The notes below the pieces were generated by a model that worked only from the letters and a program-made list of their open reading frames with translations, ran no database searches and was not told where the DNA came from. The translations under genes were made by a program, and so were the position numbers. A stretch of 12,091 bases of DNA, taken from Lachnoclostridium sp. UBA1241 (lineage in GTDB: Bacteria > Bacillota > Clostridia > Lachnospirales > Lachnospiraceae). Location of the stretch: contig DBWJ01000086.1 in assembly GCA_002308955.1 (NCBI GenBank), positions 1,389 to 13,479 of the forward strand, given 5' to 3'. Below are positions 1 to 6,660 of this stretch, piece by piece (positions within the stretch are counted from its first letter, which is position 1; each line of letters begins with the position of its first letter).

Positions 1-1562
1 CAGTCGGTGATGTTCGGTCCGAGGATCAGCTCGGCATCGGGGTCTGCTTTGCCGTAACCGTAGTAGAGACGGTTCTCGTAAACGGTCTTATCGAAATGGT
101 ACGGATGATTCGGTACCTCGTATTCAATATCGGTAGCTGCGGTGATCACGCCGCCGTTCAGTGCGGTAGCCGCAATGCTTCTTGCATCCATCAGAGCCAC
201 GCCGCAGATCTGGCCCTCACCGGGTTTGCTGCCTTCGCGGTTCGGGAAGTTCCGGGTTGTATGGCGAAGCGACAAGCCGTCGTTCGCGGGTACGTCGCCT
301 GCGCCGAAGCAGGGACCGCAGAAGCTCGGCTTAATTACTGCGCCGGCCTTCAACAGTTCGCTCACAGCGCCTACCTTCGTAAGCTCAAGGCTTACCGGAA
401 CGCTTGTCGGATATACGTTCAGCGAGAAGTAGCCGTTTCCGCAGCTCTTATCCTTAAGAATCGCGGCAGCCTCGTCGATGTTATCGAAAAGTCCGCCCGC
501 GCAGCCTGCGATTACGCCCTGGTCGGCGTAAACCTTGCCGTCCTTTATCTTATTCGTCAAATGGTACGAAATTCCCTTGAACTTCGCTGCAGCTTCCTTC
601 TCGACGCTTTCGAGAATCTCCTTCGCATTTGCCGTAAATTCATGAATCGTGTAGGCGTTAGAAGGATGGAACGGAAGCGCGATCATGGATTCCGCCTTCG
701 AAAGATCGACTGTAATCAGGCGGTCATAGTAAGCGCCGTCGGCGGGTGCAAGCTTCTTGTAGCACTCTGCGCGGCCGTGGGTCTTATAGAAGCCTTCGGT
801 AATCTCATCGGTTTCCCAGATAGAACTGAGGCATGTGGTTTCGGTGGTCATAACGTCGATGCCGTTACGGAAATCAATCGGAAGGTTCTTAACGCCGGGG
901 CCGACAAATTCGAGCACGCGGTTCTTTACGAAGCCGTTCGCGAACGTAGCCTTAACAAGCGAAAGGGCAATGTCATGCGGGCCGATGCCGCGCTTCGGCT
1001 TACCGGTCATATATACGAGAACAACCTCGGGCATATCAAGGTCCCAGGTGTTCTTAAGAAGCTGCTTTACAAGCTCAGGGCCGCCTTCGCCGACGCCCAT
1101 CGTGCCGAGCGCGCCGTAACGGGTATGGGAATCGGAGCCGAGGATCATATTGCCGCATGCGGAAAGCTCCTCACGTGCGTAGGAGTGAATGACGCTCTGG
1201 TTCGCGGGAACATAGATGCCGCCGAATTTCTTCGCTGCGGAAAGACCGAATACGTGGTCATCCTCATTGATGGTGCCGCCTACCGCGCAAAGGGAATTGT
1301 GGCAGTTGGTCATCGCGTAGGGGAGAGGGAATTCCTTAAGTCCGCTGGCGCGAGCCGTCTGAATAATGCCGACATAGGTGATATCGTGGCTCACCATGGC
1401 GTCAAATCTTATCTTTAATTTATCCGGGTTACCGGAGGTGTTATGCCCGTTAAGAATCGACCAGGCAATCGTTTTCTTTCTGGCCTCTTTCGTATCTTCG
1501 CCGCCTGCCGCAACCGGCACGCCGCCCCGATAGAATACGCCGCTTTCCTGCAATGTGATCAT
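1..1562 (-). CDS. Aconitase-superfamily hydratase (probable aconitate hydratase), N-terminal 520 residues, runs off left edge
   Basis: The minus strand is open from an ATG at 1562 to the window edge, giving 520 residues without a stop. A GGAGG site (1570-1574) lies 7 bases before the ATG. The protein carries aconitase-superfamily signatures: GSDSHT at residues 142-147 followed by the glycine-rich ALGTMGVGEGG, C354 in the VIAGCAGG segment, and C415/C418 in FCGPCFGAGD. These three cysteines match the ligands of the catalytic [4Fe-4S] cluster. RNFPNREG (437-444) matches the substrate-binding RNF loop. The family isomerises hydroxy-tricarboxylates by dehydration and rehydration. This clostridial subgroup is usually called simply 'hydratase', and a role as the citrate-to-isocitrate enzyme is inferred from family. 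From memory full-length members are about 730-770 residues, so the swivel domain is missing because of the window edge, not truncation. 3-isopropylmalate or homoaconitate dehydratase is less likely because LeuC proteins are shorter and lack this N-terminus. Confidence 0.9.
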   Translation of the reverse strand, partial: MITLQESGVFYRGGVPVAAGGEDTKEARKKTIAWSILNGHNTSGNPDKLKIRFDAMVSHDITYVGIIQTARASGLKEFPLPYAMTNCHNSLCAVGGTINEDDHVFGLSAAKKFGGIYVPANQSVIHSYAREELSACGNMILGSDSHTRYGALGTMGVGEGGPELVKQLLKNTWDLDMPEVVLVYMTGKPKRGIGPHDIALSLVKATFANGFVKNRVLEFVGPGVKNLPIDFRNGIDVMTTETTCLSSIWETDEITEGFYKTHGRAECYKKLAPADGAYYDRLITVDLSKAESMIALPFHPSNAYTIHEFTANAKEILESVEKEAAAKFKGISYHLTNKIKDGKVYADQGVIAGCAGGLFDNIDEAAAILKDKSCGNGYFSLNVYPTSVPVSLELTKVGAVSELLKAGAVIKPSFCGPCFGAGDVPANDGLSLRHTTRNFPNREGSKPGEGQICGVALMDARSIAATALNGGVITAATDIEYEVPNHPYHFDKTVYENRLYYGYGKADPDAELILGPNITD

Positions 1563-1606
1563 GAAAGGTCCTCCCTTTACTTCCTGCTTTTTTACATACA
1601 GAATTC

Positions 1607-1635
1607 ATTATAGAAAATCCCCGTCCCGATGTCAA
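1607..1635 (-). promoter_or_regulatory. Perfect-consensus sigma-A promoter of the hydratase gene
   Basis: On the minus strand TTGACA (1635-1630) is followed after exactly 17 bases by TATAAT (1612-1607). Both hexamers match the housekeeping consensus 6/6. The expected transcription start is near 1600, giving a leader of about 38 bases that contains the GGAGG site. I see no attenuator or riboswitch in so short a leader. Confidence 0.9.
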
Positions 1636-1728
1636 CCGGAAACGGCCTCCGCGGGTGCTCAAATATTAGAAAATAATGACGCTTTTTTATTCAATATTCA
1701 CAGTTTTTCAAATTACGGAAAAAAGCAA

Positions 1729-1757
1729 ATGACAAAGCTCAAAAAGTATGATATAGT
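1729..1757 (+). promoter_or_regulatory. Sigma-A-type promoter of the membrane-protein / WYL-HAD operon
   Basis: ATGACA (1729-1734) and TATAGT (1752-1757) each match consensus 5/6 and are 17 bases apart. The predicted start is near 1764, leaving a leader of about 69 bases before the ATG at 1833. The region just upstream (1660-1730) is A+T-rich, which could act as an UP-like element. The promoter is back to back with the hydratase promoter about 95 bp away. Confidence 0.75.
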
Positions 1758-1832
1758 CTATTTGTATATAGGAAAATACAAAATGTTGTAGTTTCACCAT
1801 TTGTTGAGATTACGGCACAAAGAGGAGTAGCC

Positions 1833-2630
1833 ATGGGTTTAAATTCGGTTGTAAATCATTGCGTTATGCCGAAAGACATGTATGTCGCGAAGATGTGGAA
1901 AGCAGAGAATGTTTTCGCCGGGAACAGCACCTATGATATCGTTGTGTCTCCCGCATCCAAGAAGAACGGAGCAATCCAGTTCCATCTTGCGGCATTGAAG
2001 GACGGCAATGTCCTGACCTTTGAAGATTTAAACAAGACGCTTTTCGAAATTACCGTCAAGAAGTATTTTGACGAACTGAACGACCGCCTTGCCACCGCAA
2101 TGGGCGGACATATCCGCTGGGTACATACCGGAAACCATGACATTTATGTTTCCTACGGCGGAACGGAGCAGTGGGACGAGAATGAGTCTTTGAAGAAGAC
2201 TCCGCTCCGTATCATCCTTATGGTTAAGAATGTGGACAAACTGTCCGATCAGGAAGAGATTACGCTTCGTAAGATCTTAAAGGGCGAGCTTCTTGAGTGG
2301 ATGGATTCCGTAATTCAGGACCGTCCGGCTATCGAGAAGACGAAAGAGGATTACGAAAACGACCTTGTCCGTATTATGGATACGACGATGCTTCCGCATA
2401 ACACGGATGTGTTCAATCCGGTTCCGATTATCACCCTGGTTGCGATAATCTTTGCAATCCTCGGCGTATTCAAGTCGAGCCTCCTGCTGTTCCAGGTGGG
2501 TTCCCTCGTTATGAGCGCCTACGCGGCATACCGTTCCTATCAGAAGGAGCTCAAAGAGTATACGATTGTGAATGTAGTTGTGTGCCTGGTTTCCCTTTAT
2601 TTCATCTATTACGGATACGTCAATGCTTAA
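1833..2630 (+). CDS. Unrecognised protein with cytoplasmic N-terminal domain and C-terminal membrane segments
   Basis: This 265-residue protein is not one I recognise. The start is supported by AGAGGAG (1821-1827) 5 bases before the ATG. Residues 1-195 are soluble and mixed alpha/beta in character, rich in Lys, Asp and Glu, with no cysteine-pair or nucleotide-binding motif that I can see. The C-terminus holds two or three hydrophobic segments, roughly 197-212, 215-233 and 243-262, separated by a short basic loop (RSYQKELKE). There is no N-terminal signal peptide, so a tail-type membrane anchor with the large domain in the cytoplasm is the simplest topology. The next gene starts 15 bases after the stop, so the two are almost certainly cotranscribed. 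That pairs this protein with a WYL-HAD regulator, but its function is unknown. Confidence 0.8.
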   Translation: MGLNSVVNHCVMPKDMYVAKMWKAENVFAGNSTYDIVVSPASKKNGAIQFHLAALKDGNVLTFEDLNKTLFEITVKKYFDELNDRLATAMGGHIRWVHTGNHDIYVSYGGTEQWDENESLKKTPLRIILMVKNVDKLSDQEEITLRKILKGELLEWMDSVIQDRPAIEKTKEDYENDLVRIMDTTMLPHNTDVFNPVPIITLVAIIFAILGVFKSSLLLFQVGSLVMSAYAAYRSYQKELKEYTIVNVVVCLVSLYFIYYGYVNA

Positions 2631-2645
2631 CGGAAGGCATCCGGC

Positions 2646-4247
2646 ATGGCGAAGTCCGCAAATCAAAAACTGAAACTTTTATATCTGTTGCGGATTCTGT
2701 GGGAAGAAACCGATGATGACCACGGTCTTGGCATGGAAGACATCATAAAGAAGCTTGCCGCCTACGGCATTGAAGCGGAGCGGAAGAGTCTTTATGATGA
2801 TTTTCTTATGCTTGAGGATTTCGGCATGGAAGTGCTGAAGCAAAAGGCCGGAAGGACGACGCTTTATTCCCTCGGAACCCGCGATTTTTCGGTCGGGGAG
2901 CTGAAACTGCTTGCGGATGCGGTTCAGTCTTCCCGTTTTCTTACGAAGAAACGTTCCGAAGAGCTTGTTAAGAAGCTGAAGAATCTCGTGAGCCGTCACG
3001 AGGCGTCGCTTCTTGACCGGCAGCTGCAGGTAACCGGCAGCGTGAAGATGATCAACGAGAACATCTTCATCGGAATCGACCGGATTTATGCGGCAATCGC
3101 GCAGGGAAGGCAGATCTCGTTTCAATATATGGAATGGGACGAGCACCGAAACCTTGTGCTTCGAAAAGACGGCGACAAATCCCACATCAGCCCCTGGGCA
3201 CTTGTATGGGACAATGAGTTTTATTATCTGGTGGCCTTCGATCCGGCGCGGGATTCTCTCCGGCATTACCGTGTCGACAAGATGAAGCAGATCGAAATCG
3301 AAGACGGTCAGAGAGAAGGCTATGAATTATTCAAAAAAGCAGGCACCCGCGCCTACGCGGAACAGCGGTTTTCCATGTATGAGGGAGTGAAGGAGGCGGT
3401 TACCGTCGAGTGCGACCGCGCCTCGTTCGGACCGTTTTTTGACCGGTTCGGCGAGCAGGAGCTGTCCATTCGAAAAGCCGGAGAACGGTTCCGGCTACGC
3501 TTCCACGTGGCGGTGACCGATATCTTCCTCGGGTGGATTGCAGGACTTGGTGAAGGAGTAAGAATTGTGGAACCACAGGCAGTATGCGATAAGATGACGG
3601 AGTTCTCCGAAGGACTTCTTAAAAGACATGCGGGCGGTCCGGTGAAGGCGGTCATCTTTGACCTCGGAATGGTTTTGGTGGATTTCCGGTACCGCGCCTA
3701 TATGGAGGAAATCGGATTTGACGAAGATGCTATAGCATTTTTCGCAGACAATATTGTTCTGTCGCCGCTTTGGTGCCGGCTGGACCGCGGCGAGCTTAGC
3801 ATGAAGGAGATTACGGAAATCCTTAAAGAACGTTACCCGCAGTACCGTAACGAAATCGAAGTTTTCTTTACGAATATCCGTGGAATCGTGATTCCGTTCC
3901 CGGAGTCGTACGGCTACATCAAGCGCCTGAAGGATATGGGGTATCAGGTCTATATCCTTTCGAATTACCCGGATGAGCTTTATGAGATGCAGTATGAATC
4001 GTGGGATTTTCTCCCACTTGCGGACGGTGCCGTGATTTCCGCAAAAGAAAAGCTTGCAAAGCCGGAAGAGGCGTTTTACAAGCTTTTACTGAACCGTTAT
4101 GGGCTGTCGCCGGAGGAATGTATCTTTCTTGACGACCGCGGGGACAATGTTACCGTGGCGCGTTCCTTAGGCATCCGTTCCATCCTCGTAAACCATCGTG
4201 AAGAAGCCTTCCGGACGCTTTTCGAGCAGCTTGCTGTCTGCGGGTAG
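2646..4247 (+). CDS. WYL-domain transcription regulator fused to a HAD-family phosphatase
   Basis: The 533-residue chain has two parts. Residues 1-75 form a DeoR-like winged helix (ERKSLYDDFLMLEDFGMEV is the recognition region); about 140-220 is the WYL ligand-sensing domain, with YYL at 193-195 where WYL is usual; about 245-327 is the usual C-terminal extension. After a short linker (HAGGP, 328-332) comes a HAD hydrolase of about 200 residues: motif I FDLGMVLVDF with nucleophile D339, motif II S439 in ILSN, motif III K472, motif IV D496/D497 in FLDDRGDN. The second motif-I Asp is replaced by G341, as in YihX-type sugar-phosphate phosphatases. WYL regulators bind DNA and sense ligands; HAD proteins usually hydrolyse phosphate esters. 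I infer, without proof, a regulator coupled to a phosphometabolite. GGAAGG (2632-2637) sits 8 bases before the ATG. It is the second gene of an operon, and its 3' end overlaps the opposing GNAT gene. Confidence 0.88.
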   Translation: MAKSANQKLKLLYLLRILWEETDDDHGLGMEDIIKKLAAYGIEAERKSLYDDFLMLEDFGMEVLKQKAGRTTLYSLGTRDFSVGELKLLADAVQSSRFLTKKRSEELVKKLKNLVSRHEASLLDRQLQVTGSVKMINENIFIGIDRIYAAIAQGRQISFQYMEWDEHRNLVLRKDGDKSHISPWALVWDNEFYYLVAFDPARDSLRHYRVDKMKQIEIEDGQREGYELFKKAGTRAYAEQRFSMYEGVKEAVTVECDRASFGPFFDRFGEQELSIRKAGERFRLRFHVAVTDIFLGWIAGLGEGVRIVEPQAVCDKMTEFSEGLLKRHAGGPVKAVIFDLGMVLVDFRYRAYMEEIGFDEDAIAFFADNIVLSPLWCRLDRGELSMKEITEILKERYPQYRNEIEVFFTNIRGIVIPFPESYGYIKRLKDMGYQVYILSNYPDELYEMQYESWDFLPLADGAVISAKEKLAKPEEAFYKLLLNRYGLSPEECIFLDDRGDNVTVARSLGIRSILVNHREEAFRTLFEQLAVCG

Positions 4248-5003
4248 CAGCGTAAAGCCGCAGGCCCTCGCGAGCGAAACCGACGGCTTGTTTCGTTTAT
4301 CAATAATCGCAAGGACCGGCATCCCCGAAAGCCTCGGGCGCAATCTTTCGACAAATGCCATGACGGCTTTCGTTCCGAGTCCCTTTCCCCGGTACTCCGG
4401 AAGAATATAGTACGAAAGGTTGTAAGCCTTATCGGTGAGTTCGGAAAGTTCTAAGGAAACCTGGCCGATGAGTTTATCCGAATCGTATTCCGTAAAGAAG
4501 AGCACGGAAAGAATCCGGTTCATGCGGCTTAATTCCATATCATTATCATAACGTTTCATCAGGTCGGAATCCGACAGATTCCGAAGGCTGTCAGGAAGCA
4601 GATAAGGCTCCTCAAGCTGCCTCGTATAGAATGCCTTATAATCGTCAAAGCCCGGTCGGTAGAAGTCGAAACGGTCGGCCGGGAACATATAATGTCTTGT
4701 TTTCGTGACATAATCGACAATATCCGCAAGATCCTCGGGATAAAGCTCGCCGATGTCGGTGAGGATTTCCTTAACGGGGAGGCGGATTCCGTCGTGTTCG
4801 TATCCGATTATGAAGCCGCCGGCATCGCTCCACGCGGTAAGCCTCCCCGGGATATCACTGATAAGAACCGCGCCGGGAGCGGGAATACCTTCCGAGGGAG
4901 CCGGAAGAATAAGGATCTCTCCGTCCTGAATCTGTTCGCGGAACAGATTTACCTCTTCGGAATCGGTTACGGCATCGCTGAATTGTTCGTATACGGTCAG
5001 CAT
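4167..5003 (-). CDS. GNAT-family N-acetyltransferase with a long N-terminal extension
   Basis: The protein has 278 residues; AGGAG lies 6 bases before the ATG at 5003. The C-terminal part (about 130-278) is a GNAT domain: the beta-4/P-loop motif A is YYILPEYRGKGLGTKAV, with RGKGLG (205-210) as the acetyl-CoA pyrophosphate loop, and motif B is NKPSVSLARACGF (238-250). GNAT enzymes transfer an acyl group from acyl-CoA to an amine; the acceptor here cannot be told. Residues 1-125 are an acidic extension that I do not recognise, with a possible beta-rich fold around 28-75. The last 26 residues, including the likely final strand FFTMVYE, are encoded antisense to the end of the WYL-HAD gene. The gene is divergent from the CYTH gene. 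Confidence 0.88.
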   Translation of the reverse strand: MLTVYEQFSDAVTDSEEVNLFREQIQDGEILILPAPSEGIPAPGAVLISDIPGRLTAWSDAGGFIIGYEHDGIRLPVKEILTDIGELYPEDLADIVDYVTKTRHYMFPADRFDFYRPGFDDYKAFYTRQLEEPYLLPDSLRNLSDSDLMKRYDNDMELSRMNRILSVLFFTEYDSDKLIGQVSLELSELTDKAYNLSYYILPEYRGKGLGTKAVMAFVERLRPRLSGMPVLAIIDKRNKPSVSLARACGFTLLPADSKLLEKRPEGFFTMVYEDGTDA

Positions 5004-5026
5004 ACAGCACTCCTGATTGCATTTTC

Positions 5027-5041
5027 GCCCGCCTTGCGGGC
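5027..5041. repeat. Short GC-rich inverted repeat between the GNAT and CYTH genes
   Basis: GCCCGC (5027-5032) and GCGGGC (5036-5041) form a 6-bp all-GC stem with loop CTT. It lies between the GNAT start codon and the predicted GNAT -10 box, so it would be in the GNAT mRNA leader just before its ribosome binding site. It has no T-tract after it on either strand, which argues against a terminator. Its role is unknown. Confidence 0.5.
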
Positions 5042-5048
5042 ACCTTAC

Positions 5049-5077
5049 ATTTAAGCACAGTTTCCGTCTTATGACAA
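5049..5077 (-). promoter_or_regulatory. Candidate promoter of the GNAT gene
   Basis: On the minus strand TTGTCA (5077-5072, 5/6 match) and TTAAAT (5054-5049, 4/6 match) are 17 bases apart. The -10 box is weak, so this is a tentative call. The predicted start is near 5042, which would put the GC-rich hairpin at the 5' end of the transcript. Confidence 0.4.
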
Positions 5078-5094
5078 GCGGAGAAAGGACGAAA

Positions 5095-5616
5095 ATGGAA
5101 ATCGAACGGAAATTTCTCCTGTCGGCCCTTCCGGAGGATTTTGACAGCTATGACAGCTGGGAAATGGAACAGGGATACTTGCTTACGAAGGGCTGCACGC
5201 TTCGCATCCGAAGGGCCGGTGATACCTGTTTTCTTACGCTCAAGAGGAAGGATCCCGAGGTGGTCCCGGGCATCGCCATCGTGAACGAGGAGTTCGAAAC
5301 GGAAATCCCGGAGGCCTCCTATGAAGCATTAAAGCAGCTTGTAAGAGGCGGTTTTATACAAAAGACTCGAACCCGCATTCCGTACCTTGAGCATGTGATC
5401 GAGGTGGATGTCTTCCACGGAGCTTTAGAAGGTTTGGTATTTGCCGAAATTGAATATGAAGATCAGGAGGATGTGCTGAAGCTGCCGCTTCCGACCTGGT
5501 TTTCGAAAGACGTATCGCAGGATAAACGGTTCCGGAACACGGCGTTACTTCGCATGGAGCCGGAAGAAATTGAAGACTTTTTAAAGGAAATCGGGGAAAT
5601 TGCCCTCGTCCTATAA
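5095..5616 (+). CDS. CYTH-domain phosphohydrolase (triphosphatase-like)
   Basis: I place the start at ATG 5095, giving 173 residues, because the family's signature EIERKFL should be at the extreme N-terminus (residues 2-8) and AAAGGA (5084-5089) is 5 bases upstream. A longer frame from 5017 would add 26 residues with no family support. CYTH proteins form a beta tunnel lined by charged residues that binds metal and triphosphate. Visible here are E2/E4/K6, R37/R39 in TLRIRR, K50/R51/K52 in LTLKRK, E66/E68, E103/D105 in IEVDVF, E118/E120 in AEIEYE, and D143/R145 in QDKRFRN. The set appears complete, so an active enzyme is expected, with inorganic triphosphate or another triphosphorylated compound as the likely substrate. 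Adenylate cyclase activity is possible in this fold but unlikely for a stand-alone bacterial member of this size. No clear promoter is seen upstream. Confidence 0.88.
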   Translation: MEIERKFLLSALPEDFDSYDSWEMEQGYLLTKGCTLRIRRAGDTCFLTLKRKDPEVVPGIAIVNEEFETEIPEASYEALKQLVRGGFIQKTRTRIPYLEHVIEVDVFHGALEGLVFAEIEYEDQEDVLKLPLPTWFSKDVSQDKRFRNTALLRMEPEEIEDFLKEIGEIALVL

Positions 5617-5635
5617 CACAATTTAAGATGAATTA

Positions 5636-5676
5636 CAAGTACCGAGTTTTACACCCCCTGTAAGACTCGGTACTTG
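5636..5676. terminator. Long near-perfect hairpin (18-bp stem, C5 loop): putative terminator and/or operator
   Basis: Bases 5636-5653 pair with 5659-5676 over 18 positions with a single G-T wobble, closing on a loop of five C (5654-5658). It starts 19 bases after the CYTH stop codon, the right place for a terminator. It is not followed by a T-tract on either strand, so intrinsic termination is uncertain. Its right arm overlaps the first three bases of a good -35 box (5674-5679) for the next gene, so a protein-binding operator is an alternative or additional role. Confidence 0.55.
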
Positions 5677-5703
5677 ACTGTTCGGAAAGTATTTTCCTAA
5701 AAT
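5674..5703 (+). promoter_or_regulatory. Promoter of the ParA/TadZ-like gene
   Basis: TTGACT (5674-5679) and TAAAAT (5698-5703) are both 5/6 matches with an 18-base spacer. The predicted start is near 5710, giving a leader of about 29 bases with AGGAGG (5722-5727). The -35 box overlaps the foot of the long hairpin, so anything that binds the palindrome would affect this promoter. Confidence 0.7.
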
Positions 5704-5738
5704 GAGACACACAAAATCCTTAGGAGGTGTTTGGGGAC

Positions 5739-6659
5739 ATGATGATTTCATTTTGGTCACCGGTGAAGGATGAACTTGTGAGCGGCATTGCGGTGCTGAT
5801 GGCGACGGCAGGGTGTAAGGAATTCTCCTGTAAGGTGGTTCTTACGGATAACTATGTCGGCCGTGGAAACATCGGCAGCTGTCTGTTCGGAGAAGCCTAT
5901 AACCGGTTCCGCAAAGATTACGACCGCGCCAGGTCGGAGTGCTACGAACGGGGTGATTCCTTTATCCGGTTCCTTCGAAAGGAGACCGGTAAGACGATCG
6001 GTTACGGGCGTACGCTTGAGATTCTATCGGAGCAGCTGTACTTTCTGCCGTTAAATCAAAGCCTCAGAAGCGATATCTACGAATACGGCTTTGACCGGGA
6101 GTTTCCGGATATCCTTGATTTCTGCGAAGCCCGGTTCGATTTCCTGCTTCTGAACACGGAAAGCAGAGGCAATCTCAGTACGAAAACGATCCTGAACTGC
6201 GCGGACCAGGTGGTGATTCTGCTTCCGACGGCGGAGTGGATGGTGGACCTTCTGATGGAGGAGTACGCTTCGGTACTTCAGCATGCGGTAATTGTCTTTC
6301 ACGGACAGCCGGATTCCGGCTTCCTTCGGCGCATGAAACGAAAGTATTCCGCTTTTCGCAATAAGATGCTGTATCTGCCGGTTACGGAGGAAGCGAAGGA
6401 AGCCATTCGGGAAGGTAAGATTATCGAATACTATGAGAAAGTCTCGGAGAAATGCCGGGAGGGAGATACGGATCCGGTCATGCAGAAGCTTAGGTACATC
6501 ACATTTTCCGTGATGCGAAAAGAAAAGCGTGAGACAAAGCTACGTTATGAAGAGATGCGGGCGCTATTCGAAAAGCGGAATCGCGACCCGTTTTCAAAAA
6601 AATACAGCCTCCCGTCCGCCGAAAGCTATGTGGCGGAGCAGGAGACTGACCGGTTTTAA
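5739..6659 (+). CDS. ParA/MinD-fold protein, TadZ/CpaE-like, with the Walker A motif lost
   Basis: Start chosen at ATG 5739 (306 residues), 11 bases after AGGAGG (5722-5727). A second ATG follows at once (5742), and the upstream GTG (5727) overlaps the ribosome binding site and is unlikely. The N-terminus MISFWSPVK begins like the first strand of ParA/TadZ ATPases, but the P-loop position reads SPVKDELVSGIAVLMA, with no GKT/S or glycine-rich loop. Later elements fit the fold: FDFLLLNTES (133-142) at the Walker B-like position, and CADQVVILLPTAEWMVDLL (154-172) resembling the 'ADQVV' strand and helix. The tail (about 245-285) is strongly charged and helical. TadZ-type proteins localise pilus assembly machinery and often have altered P-loops, but no other tad gene is visible here. 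A non-ATPase scaffold is my inference. The stop is one base from the opposing degV stop. Confidence 0.6.
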   Translation: MMISFWSPVKDELVSGIAVLMATAGCKEFSCKVVLTDNYVGRGNIGSCLFGEAYNRFRKDYDRARSECYERGDSFIRFLRKETGKTIGYGRTLEILSEQLYFLPLNQSLRSDIYEYGFDREFPDILDFCEARFDFLLLNTESRGNLSTKTILNCADQVVILLPTAEWMVDLLMEEYASVLQHAVIVFHGQPDSGFLRRMKRKYSAFRNKMLYLPVTEEAKEAIREGKIIEYYEKVSEKCREGDTDPVMQKLRYITFSVMRKEKRETKLRYEEMRALFEKRNRDPFSKKYSLPSAESYVAEQETDRF

Positions 6660-6660
6660 C

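Noticed and set aside
96..1418. A 440-codon open frame on the plus strand.
   Set aside because: It lies wholly antisense to the hydratase gene, whose family motifs are unmistakable; the plus-strand translation has no domain signature and is rich in Ala, Arg and Cys, as is typical of antisense frames.
1681..1726. GCTTTTTT and AAAAAAGC form an 8-bp inverted repeat upstream of the membrane-protein promoter.
   Set aside because: The arms are mostly homopolymer in A+T-rich DNA with a 30-base loop, so chance is a sufficient explanation.
5017..5094. A longer start for the CYTH gene at 5017 or 5071.
   Set aside because: The EIERKF signature belongs at the N-terminus of this family, and ATG 5095 has the best-placed ribosome binding site.
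5695..5725. TCCTAA and TTAGGA could pair and hide the ribosome binding site of the ParA-like gene.
   Set aside because: The left arm overlaps the -10 box and would not be in the transcript made from the predicted promoter; 6 bp with a 19-base loop is weak.
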